Part shown: positions 53,306 to 62,435 of the stretch, piece after piece
Numbering within the stretch: position 1 is the stretch's first letter
Layout of the letters: the number at the start of each line of letters is the position of its first letter
Assembly (NCBI GenBank): GCA_028868535.1
Contig: JAGWUH010000006.1
Span: 1-64,000, forward strand
DNA: 64,000 nt
Source of the DNA: Sphingomonadales bacterium
Lineage (GTDB): Bacteria > Pseudomonadota > Alphaproteobacteria > Sphingomonadales > Sphingomonadaceae
Direction: 5' to 3'
Program-made: the position numbers and the translations under genes
Notes under the pieces: model-generated
The model's database searches: none
The model's input: the letters and a program-made list of their open reading frames with translations, nothing else
What the model was told of the DNA's origin: nothing

Positions 53306-54448
53306 ATGTGGCACGTCCTCGATTCCGACCAGGAGATGCTGCGCGACATGACCGCGCGCTATCTTGCCGATAACGCCGCGCTGCCGCAGTTGCGCAAGCT
53401 GCGCCATGATCCCGCCGGCTTCGCCCCGGGCTACTGGACCGCCGGGGCGGAACTCGGCTGGACCTCGCTGCTGGTGCCCGAGGAACACGGCGGCGGCAGC
53501 GTCAGCGGGCGCGGCGCCGTCGATTGCGCGCTGATCGCCTATGAATTCGGCAAGGCGGCGGCGCCCGGCCCGCTGGTCGATTGCAACGTCGTCGCCGCCG
53601 CGCTGGCCGATGCCGGGCAGGGGACCGCCGCCGCGGCCGAGGTGCTGTCGGGCCTGCTCAGCGGCCAGGCCATCGCCGCGGTCGCGCTCGGCTGGGCGCC
53701 CTGGCTGCGTCCCGACCAGGCCGGCGTGACCGTGCGCCGCGACGGCGCCGACTACGTGCTCGACGGCACGGTCCGCCCGGTCGAATCGGCCGGCCAGGCG
53801 CAGTGGCTGCTGGTCACCGCGCACGGCGCCGAGGGGCCGTCGCAGGCGCTCGTGCCGACCGGCGCCCCCGGCCTCGCGATCACGCCGCTCAAGGGCCTCG
53901 ACGTCACCCGCCGCTTCTCCGCCGTCCGTTTCGACGGCGTCCGCGTCCCCGCCGCGGCGCTGCTCGGCGAACCCGGCGGCGCCCGCGCGCAACTCGCCCG
54001 CCAGATCGCCAACGCCGCGGTGATCCTCGCCGCGGAATCGACCGGGGCGATGGACGCCGCCTTCGCGATGACCGTGGACTGGGCATTCCAGCGCTACACC
54101 TTCGGCCGCGCGCTCGCGTCCTACCAGGCGCTCAAGCACCGCTTCGCTGACATGAAATCGTGGCTCGAAGCCAGCCACGCGGTCGCCGACGCCGCCGCCG
54201 AGGCCGTCGCCGACCGCACCCCCGCCGCCGCCGAATACGCCAGCGCCGCCAAGTCCTACATCGGCGATCGCGGGCCGGAGCTGGCGCAGGAATGCGTCCA
54301 GCTCCACGGCGGCATCGGCGTCACCTACGAACACGACCTGCACTTCTTCCTGCGCCGCGTCACGCTCGACCGGCTGCTCTACGGCACCCCGGCCGACCAT
54401 CGCCGGCTGATCGCCGCCATCCAGATCGAACAGGAGCAAGCCGCATGA
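53306..54448 (+). CDS. Acyl-CoA dehydrogenase, partner subunit 1
   Basis: A 380-residue protein of the acyl-CoA dehydrogenase family. The N-terminal all-helical domain has EMLRDMTARYLADN. The middle beta domain is shortened, and the C-terminal domain ends with ECVQLHGGIGVTYEHDLHFF. The usual catalytic Glu motif is not at the C-terminal YGT.E position (YGTPADHRR). With the gene it overlaps, this pattern fits heterotetrameric alpha2beta2 dehydrogenases of the FadE28-29/ChsE1-E2 type that act on bulky, often steroid-derived CoA esters. The pairing is inferred. Confidence 0.85.
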   Translation: MWHVLDSDQEMLRDMTARYLADNAALPQLRKLRHDPAGFAPGYWTAGAELGWTSLLVPEEHGGGSVSGRGAVDCALIAYEFGKAAAPGPLVDCNVVAAALADAGQGTAAAAEVLSGLLSGQAIAAVALGWAPWLRPDQAGVTVRRDGADYVLDGTVRPVESAGQAQWLLVTAHGAEGPSQALVPTGAPGLAITPLKGLDVTRRFSAVRFDGVRVPAAALLGEPGGARAQLARQIANAAVILAAESTGAMDAAFAMTVDWAFQRYTFGRALASYQALKHRFADMKSWLEASHAVADAAAEAVADRTPAAAEYASAAKSYIGDRGPELAQECVQLHGGIGVTYEHDLHFFLRRVTLDRLLYGTPADHRRLIAAIQIEQEQAA

Positions 54449-55710
54449 GCGACGATCTCGAACCGGTGGAGGATTTCCGCCGGCGCGCCCGCGCCTGGAT
54501 CCAGGCCAACCTCGGCCCGGTGCAACCCTGGGACCTCGACCAGAATTGCGAGAACGACGCGGAGGAACTCAAGGCCGTCGCCCGCGATCGTGCCTTGCAG
54601 CGCAAGCTCCACGACGCCGGCTTCGCCGGCTTGTGCTTCCCCAAGGAATACGGCGGACAGGGCCTCACCCCGGCGCACCACCGCGCCTTCTGCGAGGAAC
54701 TGGCCGGCCACGAGTTCCCCTCGCGCTTCGCCGTGCCGACCTTCTCGCCCTGCGCCTCGATCATCCTCGAATGCGGCACGGCCGAGCAGAAGGCGCGCCA
54801 TCTGCCGGCGATCCTCCGGGGCGATGAAGTCTGGTCGCAACTCCTGTCCGAGCCCGGCGGCGGTTCGGACGTTGCCGGCGCCACCACCTCGGCGGTGCGC
54901 GATCCCGCCACGGGGGACTGGATCATCAACGGCTCGAAAGTCTGGACCTCGCGCGCCTGGTGGGCGGACTGGGGCCTGATCCTCGCGCGCACCAACTGGA
55001 ACGTGCCCAAGCACCAGGGCCTGACGGTATTCATGGTGCCGCTGCAACAGCCCTCGATCGAGATCCGCCGGATCGAGCGCCTCAACGGCGAGAGCGAGGC
55101 CTGCGAGGAATTCTTCACCGACGTCCGCGTCCCCGACAGCGACCGCATGAGCGAGATCGACGGCGGCTGGACCGTCGGCCAGCGCTGGATGTACCACGAG
55201 CGCGTCGGCCACAACTCGCCGTGGGTGCTGCGCCCGGTCGGCCTCAAGCAGAACGAGAGCAAGGAGCCGACACTGGTCGCGGTCGCCCGTCGCGCCGGCC
55301 GTCTCGACGATCCCGCCGCGCGCGAGCTGATCGGCGAGGGGCAGGCGCTCAAGATCGTCACCCACGAATTGCAGCGCCGACTTGCCAGCGCCGCCGCCTC
55401 GGGCGCCGGCAACACCGACCTGTCGTCGATCGACCGCCTGTTCCGCGGCCTCGCCGGCGTGCGTCAGGCGACGATCGCGCTCGAGCTCGCGGGCGGGCAG
55501 GCGGCGGCGTGGAGCGAGGAGGAGGAGGCCGACACCGGCTCGCAGGGCATGCGCTACCTGATGCGCCAGGTCACCTGCATCGGCGGCGGCACCACCGAGA
55601 TCGCCCGCAACGTCATCGCCGAACGCGTGCTCGGCATGCCGCGCGAGCCCTCGGGCGACAAGGGCGTGCCGTTCCGCGACGTGCCGCGCGGCCCGTCGCG
55701 CAAGACCTAG
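54445..55710 (+). CDS. Acyl-CoA dehydrogenase, partner subunit 2
   Basis: 421 residues, coupled to the first subunit by ATGA overlap. Seen: AGLCFPKEYGGQGLTPAHH, the FAD/substrate motif QLLSEPGGGSDVAGATT (normally TEPxxGSD), NGSKVWTSRAWWADW, and IGGGTTEIARNVIAERVLG at the end, which carries the Glu at the catalytic-base position. The larger partner of the probable heterotetramer. A steroid side-chain, terpene or branched-chain CoA substrate is plausible given the nearby P450. Confidence 0.88.
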   Translation: MSDDLEPVEDFRRRARAWIQANLGPVQPWDLDQNCENDAEELKAVARDRALQRKLHDAGFAGLCFPKEYGGQGLTPAHHRAFCEELAGHEFPSRFAVPTFSPCASIILECGTAEQKARHLPAILRGDEVWSQLLSEPGGGSDVAGATTSAVRDPATGDWIINGSKVWTSRAWWADWGLILARTNWNVPKHQGLTVFMVPLQQPSIEIRRIERLNGESEACEEFFTDVRVPDSDRMSEIDGGWTVGQRWMYHERVGHNSPWVLRPVGLKQNESKEPTLVAVARRAGRLDDPAARELIGEGQALKIVTHELQRRLASAAASGAGNTDLSSIDRLFRGLAGVRQATIALELAGGQAAAWSEEEEADTGSQGMRYLMRQVTCIGGGTTEIARNVIAERVLGMPREPSGDKGVPFRDVPRGPSRKT

Positions 55711-55896
55711 CAAGCGCGGCCTCCCCCGCCTGCAATCCCGCCCTCGCCGAAGCCGGCGCGGGTCGCTCCGGTGCGATTCGCGCCTACGTATTCGACCGCA
55801 AGGGCCGGTCAGCATCAAATTCACCACGCCGGTTTACCACCGCCGCACGATTGCGGGCGCGCAGCCCGCCAGCCAAGGCAGTGAAAAGGCAGCGAA

Positions 55897-57333
55897 ATGC
55901 AGGCGATGCAGACTCCGTTCGTCACCTTCTCGGACGAGAACTACGCGTCCTTTCCCAAGATTCGCGCGCATCTCGACAAGGGCGGCGACGCCGCGCTCGG
56001 CGCGCTCTACCGGCGGATCGCCTTCCACCCGGAGACCAGCCGGCTGCTGCCCACCGACCAGGCCCGCGCCGGCGCCGCCGCCGCGCAGATGCGCCACTGG
56101 CGGGCGCTGTTCGCGTCCCCGCGGCTCGACGAGGCCGCGCGCCAGCGCTCGGCGCACATCGGCCAGCGCCATGCCCAGATCGGCCTCGCGCCGGAATTCT
56201 ACATCGGCGGCTACGCGATCGTGCTCGAGGAACTGATCATGGACATGGTCGGCAGCCGCCTCCGCCCGGGCAGCCGTCGCCTCGCCCGCGCCGTGGCGAC
56301 GCTGGTGAAGGCCGCGCTGTTCGACATGGAAGCGGCGCTGCTCGCCTATTTCAAGGCCGAGCAGGACGACCGCGGCCGCGTCATCGCCGAACTCGGCAAG
56401 GCGCTCGCGGCGCTGTCGACCGGCGACCTGCGCGCGGAGCTGGCCAATCTCCCCGCCGCCTACGATCGCGTCGCGCAGGACTTCCACGGCATGCGCTTCG
56501 CGATGTCCAACCTCGTCACCCGCATCACCGATGCCGCCGATGGCATCCGCACCGGCGCCGCCGAGATCAGCTCGGCCTCGAACGATCTCGCCCAGCGCAC
56601 CGAGCAGCAGGCCGCCGGGCTCGCCGACATCGCCGGCCTGCTGGGCGAGCTGACTCACTCGGTCGACATCACCGCCGGCAGCGCCCAGCAGGTCAACACC
56701 ACCGTCGGCGAAGTCGACGAACACGCGCGCAAGGGCGGCGAAGTGGTCGAGGCCGCGGTCATCGCGATGGACAAGATCCGCGGCAGCTCGGAGGAAATCT
56801 CGCAGATCCTCGAGGTGATCGAGGCGATCGCGCTGCAGACCAACCTGCTCGCGCTCAATGCCGGGGTCGAGGCCGCCCGCGCCGGCGAGGCCGGCAAGGG
56901 CTTCGCCGTCGTCGCCAACGAGGTCCGCGCGCTCGCCCACCGCACCACCGATTCGGCACGCGTCATCAAGGACCTGATCGGCAAGTCGAGCGTCGACGTT
57001 CACGAAGGCGTCGAGCTCGTCGCCCGCACCGGCGAAGCGCTGCGCTCGATCATCGAGAGCGCCGACCGCGCCACCGGCCAGGCGCGCGAGATCGCCCACT
57101 ACGCCTCGCGCCAGGCGGATTCGCTGGGCCGGGTCAACGGTCAGATCCGCCAGATCGACCTCAACACCCAGCAGAACGCGGCGATGTCCGAACAGGCCAA
57201 CGCCGCCGCCCGCGCCCTCGCGCACCAGTCGGCCGAACTCGCCCAGGTCGTCGCGCAATTCCGCTTCGAACGCCGCGAAAAACCCCGCGCCGAACGCGAG
57301 GCGGCGTCGAGGCGCGCCCTCAAGGCCGCCTGA
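55897..57333 (+). CDS. Globin-coupled methyl-accepting chemotaxis protein
   Basis: 478 residues, with no membrane helices, so cytoplasmic. The N-terminal globin-sensor (HemAT-like) domain spans about residues 10-165, with proximal His92 in RHAQIGLAPEFYIGGY binding heme. A helical methylation region follows, then the hairpin tip EAIALQTNLLALNAGVEAAR and GFAVVANEVRALAHRT, diagnostic for chemoreceptors. It would sense oxygen or another gas and signal through CheA/CheW. No che genes are in the window. 12 bp separate its stop from the convergent tlpA stop. Confidence 0.92.
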   Translation: MQAMQTPFVTFSDENYASFPKIRAHLDKGGDAALGALYRRIAFHPETSRLLPTDQARAGAAAAQMRHWRALFASPRLDEAARQRSAHIGQRHAQIGLAPEFYIGGYAIVLEELIMDMVGSRLRPGSRRLARAVATLVKAALFDMEAALLAYFKAEQDDRGRVIAELGKALAALSTGDLRAELANLPAAYDRVAQDFHGMRFAMSNLVTRITDAADGIRTGAAEISSASNDLAQRTEQQAAGLADIAGLLGELTHSVDITAGSAQQVNTTVGEVDEHARKGGEVVEAAVIAMDKIRGSSEEISQILEVIEAIALQTNLLALNAGVEAARAGEAGKGFAVVANEVRALAHRTTDSARVIKDLIGKSSVDVHEGVELVARTGEALRSIIESADRATGQAREIAHYASRQADSLGRVNGQIRQIDLNTQQNAAMSEQANAAARALAHQSAELAQVVAQFRFERREKPRAEREAASRRALKAA

Positions 57334-57345
57334 CCCCGCCGCCGT

Positions 57346-57894
57346 TCACTCCGCCAGCCGCGCCTGCATGTCCTTGCCGGTCCAGTCGTGGCCGCCGGTG
57401 ATGCGCCACTTCTCGCGCCCGTCGGCGCCATAGAAGATCGTCACCGGCAGCGACTGCGCCTGGTACTTCACCGTCGCGTCGTTGTTCGGATCGAGCCAGG
57501 GCTCCAGCCGGTCGAGCCGCCTGGCCTTCAGGAATTCCGCCACTTTCGCCGGCTCGCCCAGGTCCTCCGACACGGTCAGCACCCGCACCTTGCCCTGTCC
57601 CGCCAGCGCGTTCAGCGTCGGCAGCTCGGTCACGCACGGCGCGCACCAGGTCGCCCAGAGGTTGACCAGCAGCGGCCCCTTCAACCCCGCCAGCCGCAGC
57701 TCCCTGCCCGCCGGATCGCGCACCACCAGGTCGGGCAACGCCGCCCCGGCATGGCTGCGATCGACCTTGCCTCCTGCCTCCCCACTGGCCTCCACCCCCG
57801 CCGGAGGTTGCGCCTGCCGGTCGCTTTGCCTATCGCAGCCCCCCGCAAGCAGCAGCAGGCTGCCCAGCGCAAGGGAAGCGAACTTGAGCGACAC
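57346..57894 (-). CDS. tlpA: Thiol:disulfide interchange lipoprotein (TlpA-like)
   Basis: About 182 residues. Start GTG at 57894 ([20 protein letters not shown]) with lipobox AGGC. A thioredoxin-like domain has the redox motif WCAPC in [15 protein letters not shown] and the cis-Pro in SLPVTIFYG. Periplasmic reductant for cytochrome c maturation or similar. It is divergent from argH (49 bp between starts); this tlpA/argH-lptM-lysA arrangement is common in the order. Confidence 0.85.
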   Translation of the reverse strand: MSLKFASLALGSLLLLAGGCDRQSDRQAQPPAGVEASGEAGGKVDRSHAGAALPDLVVRDPAGRELRLAGLKGPLLVNLWATWCAPCVTELPTLNALAGQGKVRVLTVSEDLGEPAKVAEFLKARRLDRLEPWLDPNNDATVKYQAQSLPVTIFYGADGREKWRITGGHDWTGKDMQARLAE

Positions 57895-57943
57895 CGGGGA
57901 CAATTCAGGCAAGGCAGGCTCCGCGCAGCACGGGGCGAACGCC

Positions 57944-59317
57944 ATGTGGGGCGGCCGTTTCGCGGCCGGCCCGTCGGCGATCATGCGCGAGATAAATGCC
58001 TCGATCCCGTTCGACAAGGCGCTGTGGCGGCAGGACATCGCCGCCAGCAAGGCGCACGTCGCCATGCTCGGCGCGCAGGGCATCGTCACCACCGCCGACG
58101 CGCTCGCCATCCGCGACGGCCTCGATGCGGTGGCGGCGGAGTACGAAGCCAGCGGCGTCCCCGAGGACTGGGACCTCGAGGACATCCACATGACCACCGA
58201 AAGCCGGCTGGCGGAGCTGATCGGCCCGGCCGCCGGCCGCCTCCACACCGCGCGCAGCCGCAACGACCAGGTCGCCACCGATTTCCGCCTCTGGGTCCGC
58301 GATGCCTGCGACCAGGCGCTGGCCGGGCTGCACGCGCTCCAGACCGCGCTCGTCGCCCGCGCCGGAGAGCATGCCGCCAGCATCATGCCCGGCTTCACCC
58401 ACCTGCAGACCGCGCAGCCGGTCACGCTCGGCCACCACCTGCTCGCCTACTACGAGATGGCCGCGCGCGACGTCTCGCGCTTCGCCGATGCCCGCGCCCG
58501 GATGAACCGCTGCCCGCTCGGCGCCGCCGCGCTGGCGGGCACCGGCTTCGCGATCGACCGGCACATGACCGCGCAGGCGCTCGGCTTCGCCGGCCCCACC
58601 GCCAACAGCCTCGATTCGGTCAGCGACCGCGATTTCGCGCTCGATTACCTGATGGCCGCCGCGCAATGCGCGCTGCACCTGTCGCGGCTGGCGGAGGAGT
58701 TCATCATCTGGGCCAGCCAGCCGTTCGGCTTCGTCACCCTGCCCGACAGCCTGTCGACCGGCAGCAGCATCATGCCGCAGAAGAAGAACCCCGACGCGGC
58801 CGAGCTGGTGCGCGGCCACTCGGGCCGCATCATCGGCGCGCTGACCAGCCTGATGATCACCATGAAAGGCCTGCCGCTCGCCTATTCCAAGGACATGCAG
58901 GACGACAAGCCGCCGGTGTTCGAGGCCGCCGGCCTGCTCACCCTCTGCCTCGCGGCGATGACCGGCATGGTCGAGGGCGCGACCTTCCGCACCCAGCGGA
59001 TGCGCGCCGCGGCGGAGCTCGGCTACGCCACCGCCACCGACCTCGCCGACTGGCTGGTGCGCCAGGCCAACATCCCGTTCCGCGAGGCGCACCACATCAC
59101 CGGCAGCGCGGTCAAGCTGGCGGAGGGCAGGGGCGTCGCGCTCGACGCGCTCACCCTTGCCGAACTCCAGGCGATCGACCCGCGCATCGACGATCGCGTG
59201 TTCGCCGCTCTCTCGGTCGAAGCCTCGGTCGCCTCGCGCGCCAGCCATGGCGGAACCGCCCCGGCTCAGGTACAGCAACGCGTTGCCGAGGCGCGCGCCG
59301 CGCTCGGGCTGGAGTAG
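57944..59317 (+). CDS. argH: Argininosuccinate lyase
   Basis: 457 residues; the last step of arginine synthesis, argininosuccinate to arginine and fumarate. Seen: [11 protein letters not shown] at the start, [17 protein letters not shown], TVSxxPQKKN-type signature [19 protein letters not shown] (catalytic Ser loop) and [15 protein letters not shown]. Length and motifs are standard. lptM follows 4 bp after the stop, then lysA, likely one transcript. Confidence 0.97.
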   Translation: MWGGRFAAGPSAIMREINASIPFDKALWRQDIAASKAHVAMLGAQGIVTTADALAIRDGLDAVAAEYEASGVPEDWDLEDIHMTTESRLAELIGPAAGRLHTARSRNDQVATDFRLWVRDACDQALAGLHALQTALVARAGEHAASIMPGFTHLQTAQPVTLGHHLLAYYEMAARDVSRFADARARMNRCPLGAAALAGTGFAIDRHMTAQALGFAGPTANSLDSVSDRDFALDYLMAAAQCALHLSRLAEEFIIWASQPFGFVTLPDSLSTGSSIMPQKKNPDAAELVRGHSGRIIGALTSLMITMKGLPLAYSKDMQDDKPPVFEAAGLLTLCLAAMTGMVEGATFRTQRMRAAAELGYATATDLADWLVRQANIPFREAHHITGSAVKLAEGRGVALDALTLAELQAIDPRIDDRVFAALSVEASVASRASHGGTAPAQVQQRVAEARAALGLE

Positions 59318-59321
59318 GCCG

Positions 59322-59567
59322 ATGCGCAAGACCGTCCCGCTGCTGCTGCTCGCCACGCTGGCGCTGTCGGCCTGCGGCGTCCGCCGCGATCTCAAGCCGC
59401 AGGCGGGCAGGGCGCTCCCGGTGGCGCCCTACGGCCACGCCGACCAGCCCGGCTCGGACGACCTGCTGACGACGACCTCGCAGGAACGCCCCGGCCGCAA
59501 CGTCGAACTGCGCACCCGCTCCGAGCCGCGCACCGACGATCCTTTCGACCTTCCGCCAAAGGGCTAG
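59322..59567 (+). CDS. Small LptM/YifL-like lipoprotein
   Basis: 81 residues. The N-terminus MRKTVPLLLLATLALSAC is a lipoprotein signal with lipobox LSAC. The mature part is short, charged and proline-containing (GVRRDLKPQAGRALPV...DPFDLPPKG). Position between argH and lysA (or near dapF in other bacteria) is that of LptM, a small lipoprotein that helps LptD maturation. The sequence is too short to prove it. lysA follows after the duplicated repeat. Confidence 0.7.
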   Translation: MRKTVPLLLLATLALSACGVRRDLKPQAGRALPVAPYGHADQPGSDDLLTTTSQERPGRNVELRTRSEPRTDDPFDLPPKG

Positions 59568-59568
59568 A

Positions 59569-59674
59569 AGCACCGCGCAAAAAAGTGGGCACCGGTTTTT
59601 TGCTAGAGCGGTGCGACAACCAACAGCACCGCGCAAAAAAGTGGGCACCGGTTTTTTGCTAAAGCGGTGCGACA
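59569..59674. repeat. Tandem pair of 50-bp hairpin repeats
   Basis: Two 50-bp copies (59569-59618 and 59625-59674), 56 bp apart start to start, differing at one position (tagagc versus taaagc). Each folds on itself: outer arms gcaccgc/gcggtgc, inner arms gcaaaaaa/ttttttgc, and a central gtgggcaccgg loop. Copies lie in the lptM-lysA gap. It looks like a dispersed intergenic palindromic (REP-like) element and may affect lysA transcript stability or termination. Confidence 0.9.
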
Positions 59675-59690
59675 TCAAAAAGAGACCACC

Positions 59691-60950
59691 ATGGACCATT
59701 TCGACTACAAGGACGGCGTCCTCCACGCCGAGGACGTGCCGCTGCCGGCGATCGCCGCCGCCGTCGGCACCCCGGTCTACGTCTATTCGCGTGCCACGCT
59801 CACCCGCCACGCCCGCGTGTTCCGCGATGCGCTGGCGGCGCGGCTGCCGCGCCTGCACATCGCCTTCGCGGTCAAGGCCAACCCCAATCTCGCGGTGCTC
59901 AGGCTGCTCGCGTCCGAAGGCTACGGCGCCGATGTCGTCTCCGGCGGCGAGCTGGAGCGCGCGCTGGCGGCGGGCATCCCGGCGGCCGACGTGGTGTTCT
60001 CGGGCGTCGGCAAGACCCGCGCCGAACTGGCGCGCGCGCTCGATGTCGGCCTCGGCCAGTTCAACCTCGAAAGCGAGGAGGAAGGCCACGAGCTCGCCGA
60101 CATCGCCGATTCGCGCGGCCTCACCGCCACCTGCGCGCTGCGGGTGAACCCGGACGTCGATGCCGGCACCCACGCCAAGATCAGCACCGGCAAGGCCGAG
60201 AACAAGTTCGGCGTCCCCTACGATCGCGCCGCCGCGATGTACGCGCGCCTCGCCGCGCGCCCCGGCCTCGCCATGCGCGGCCTCGCCGCCCACATCGGCA
60301 GCCAGGTCACCAGCCTCGCCCCCAGCCGCGCCGCATTCGTGCGCATGGGCGACCTGATGCACGGCATCCGCGGCGAAGGCCATGCCGTCACCCACATGGA
60401 CCTCGGCGGCGGCCTCGGCGTGCCCTACAAGCTCGGCGAGCAACTGCCCGGGCCGGACGAATACGCGGCGATGGTGGCGGACGTGACGGCCGACTGGGAC
60501 GCGACGATCATGTTCGAACCCGGCCGCGTCATCGTCGGCAATTCCGGCGTGCTGGTCACCGAGGTGATCCGGGTCAAGCCCGGCGTCAGCGCGCCGTTCG
60601 TGGTGGTCGACGCGGCGATGAACGACCTCGTCCGCCCGGCGATGTACGACGCCTGGCACGATTTCCTCGCGGTCACGCCGACCGGCGAGCGCACGGTGGC
60701 GAACATCGTCGGCCCGATCTGCGAAAGCAGCGACACCTTCGCGATGGGCCGCGAGATCGACGTCGTGAAGGCCGGCGACCTCGCCGTCTTCCGCACCGCC
60801 GGCGCCTATGGCGCGACGATGGCGAACACCTACAACTCGCGGCCGCTGGTGCCCGAGGTCATGGTCGATGGCTCGCGCTGGGCCATCGTGGCGGACCGGA
60901 TCGAGCCGAGCACGATCCTCGCGGCGGAGCGGGTGCCGGAGTGGTTGTAG
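59691..60950 (+). CDS. lysA: Diaminopimelate decarboxylase
   Basis: 419 residues, fold-type III PLP enzyme that makes lysine from meso-diaminopimelate. Seen: the N-terminal FDYKDGVLHAEDVPL, YVYSRATLTRHA, AFAVKANPNLAVLRLLA with the PLP lysine, HIGSQVTSLAP, LDLGGGLGVPY (as MDLGGGLGVPY), GRVIVGNSGVLVTEV, and CESSDTFAMGRE near the second active site. ATG at 59691 follows aaaaagagacc. Last gene of argH-lptM-lysA. Confidence 0.96.
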   Translation: MDHFDYKDGVLHAEDVPLPAIAAAVGTPVYVYSRATLTRHARVFRDALAARLPRLHIAFAVKANPNLAVLRLLASEGYGADVVSGGELERALAAGIPAADVVFSGVGKTRAELARALDVGLGQFNLESEEEGHELADIADSRGLTATCALRVNPDVDAGTHAKISTGKAENKFGVPYDRAAAMYARLAARPGLAMRGLAAHIGSQVTSLAPSRAAFVRMGDLMHGIRGEGHAVTHMDLGGGLGVPYKLGEQLPGPDEYAAMVADVTADWDATIMFEPGRVIVGNSGVLVTEVIRVKPGVSAPFVVVDAAMNDLVRPAMYDAWHDFLAVTPTGERTVANIVGPICESSDTFAMGREIDVVKAGDLAVFRTAGAYGATMANTYNSRPLVPEVMVDGSRWAIVADRIEPSTILAAERVPEWL

Positions 60951-60986
60951 TAACCCGGCCCCGAGTCTCGTAATGTCCCCGAGCGT

Positions 60987-61277
60987 TCAGGCCGCGCGCA
61001 GCGCCTCGCGCGCCTCGCGCGGCAATTGCGCGATCACCGAGAGATAGGCACTCGCTGTCGCGTCCGGCTGCCGTCGGCCCTGTTCCCAACCCTTCAACGT
61101 CGCCAACGGAATCCGGTAGGCGGAAGCGAACGCCTGCTGCGACAATCCCAGCCCCTCGCGGATCGCGCGCACGTCAGGCACCTCGACGGTATGGATGCGC
61201 GCCACCTTGCCCTTGCCCTGGGCATGCGCAGCGGCCTCTTCCATCGCCGCGATCAGGTCCGTGCCAAAGCTCGACAT
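60987..61277 (-). CDS. XRE-type antitoxin (HigA/NadS-like)
   Basis: 96 residues: a flexible N-terminus, then a helix-turn-helix (VRAIREGLGLSQQAFASAYR then IPLATLKGWEQGRRQPDATA). The HTH is of the XRE class, as in HigA/NadS antitoxins. It sits 17 bp behind the toxin gene on the same strand, the HigBA order (toxin first). aagga precedes the ATG. It would bind the toxin and the operator at 61642 or 61706. Confidence 0.8.
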   Translation of the reverse strand: MSSFGTDLIAAMEEAAAHAQGKGKVARIHTVEVPDVRAIREGLGLSQQAFASAYRIPLATLKGWEQGRRQPDATASAYLSVIAQLPREAREALRAA

Positions 61278-61294
61278 CGCCGTGTTCCTTGCGT

Positions 61295-61636
61295 TCACTC
61301 CACCGTGGCCTTGATCGTCGCCGCGAAGGCGGCCACCGCTTTCTTTTCATCCGCGCTCAAATTGCTTGCCTGCGCCTTGGCATAGGCCAGCAACAGGTAG
61401 AGCGGACAATCGGGCCGGTAGAAGAAATAGACCACCCTCGCCCCGCCGCGCCTGCCACTGCCCGAGCGTGCCCAGCGCAGCTTTCTGACTCCGCCGGTGC
61501 CGGGGATCACGTCGCCCGCCTCGGGATTGTGGGCGACGTAATCGACCAGCTCCGCCCGCTCGCCTTCGCTCCAGATTTTCTCGGCCGAGCGCGCGAATGC
61601 CTGTGTCTCGGCCACGGTAATCGGAAGCGACTGCAT
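61295..61636 (-). CDS. RelE/HigB-family toxin
   Basis: 113 residues. The pattern is that of RelE/HigB mRNA interferase toxins: FARSAEKIWSEGERAELVDY at the start, IPGTGGVRKLRWARSGSGRR (with the conserved basic/Gly strand), GARVVYFFYRPDCPLYLLLAYAK (two parts), and LSADEKKAVAAFAATIK at the end. There is no Shine-Dalgarno before the ATG at 61636 and a palindrome gtatac is 6 bp upstream, so a leaderless start is possible. Paired with the XRE gene downstream. Confidence 0.78.
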   Translation of the reverse strand: MQSLPITVAETQAFARSAEKIWSEGERAELVDYVAHNPEAGDVIPGTGGVRKLRWARSGSGRRGGARVVYFFYRPDCPLYLLLAYAKAQASNLSADEKKAVAAFAATIKATVE

Positions 61637-61641
61637 AGCGG

Positions 61642-61716
61642 GTATACGTCAATGACGCCTAACAAGCAAGGGAGGGGTGTTGACCTTCCATGACACGACG
61701 TTTAGGTATAATATAC
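61642..61716. promoter_or_regulatory. Shared operator/promoter region between toxin and solo antitoxin
   Basis: Contains the palindromes gtatac (61642-61647) and gtataatatac (61706-61716); the latter overlaps a perfect tataat -10 box (61707-61712) for the rightward antitoxin. Each palindrome sits next to one of the divergent genes, so one or both XRE proteins may repress both. The region is AT-richer than the window. Confidence 0.45.
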
Positions 61717-61784
61717 TGAAAACAAACTGAAATTCCCCATCCTGTCCAGGGGACGGTTGTCAAATTTTATTGATCGGCACGGCA

Positions 61785-62096
61785 ATGACCGCTTACGAGA
61801 GCATCAAGCAGGGACTGGAAGAAGCGATTGCCTTTGCGCGGGGCGAAGCCGCCGGCGCGATGGTGCATCAGGTGGCAGTGCCTGAAGTCGACGTTGCAGC
61901 GATCAGGGCAAGTACCGGACTATCACAAGGCGCGTTCGCGAAGAGCATCGGCGTCGCCAAGGGAACACTGCTGAACTGGGAGCAGGGACGCAGGAGGCCG
62001 ACCGGTCCCGCGCAGGTGCTACTGGCAATGATCTCGCAACGGCCGAGTCTGGTGCGGGAATTGCTCGATTCGCCGATGGAGCAGCCGACGGGGTAG
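61785..62096 (+). CDS. Solitary XRE-type antitoxin-like regulator
   Basis: 103 residues from the ATG at 61785 (MTAYESIKQGLEEAIAFARG). HTH: VAAIRASTGLSQGAFAKSIG then VAKGTLLNWEQGRRRPTGPA. It is clearly related to the XRE antitoxin at 60987 (both share SQxAFA and LNWEQGRR/KGWEQGRR). No toxin gene lies upstream on this strand, so it is an orphan. Codons (agg, ata-like, caa) are less GC-biased than neighbours, suggesting acquisition. Confidence 0.75.
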   Translation: MTAYESIKQGLEEAIAFARGEAAGAMVHQVAVPEVDVAAIRASTGLSQGAFAKSIGVAKGTLLNWEQGRRRPTGPAQVLLAMISQRPSLVRELLDSPMEQPTG

Positions 62097-62435
62097 GCCA
62101 GAAAAGGCTTTCCTACACGAATATCCTCGAATATTTTGCGCGCGCTCTTTGAAATTGCAGGTTGTTGGATTCGCACGCAAACCGTCGAATTCACTTCATG
62201 GCAGACAGGTCGCGTCCCTTCCTTACAGGCCCCGTTCTCCCCGTCCGCAATTTGCCTCCTGAACCCTGTCAACCTGTGTCAACACCCCCGCATACCGTAT
62301 CGCTTCCGGCCCGCTCCACGCGGTGTTGCCGCTGGTCGCGGCAACGTTGAACTTACGGAGTCTTTGGGTGGTCAGGATCGACAAGCGATCCTGACCTATC
62401 GACAAGCGATAGGGACGGCGCGATAGGGACGGGGC
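62097..62435. other. Intergenic region with short repeats
   Basis: About 340 bp with no credible gene. The end (62370-62430) contains the repeated words cgacaagcgat (twice) and gcgatagggacgg (twice). The AT-rich first half may be a promoter for the siroheme-type gene. Confidence 0.5.
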
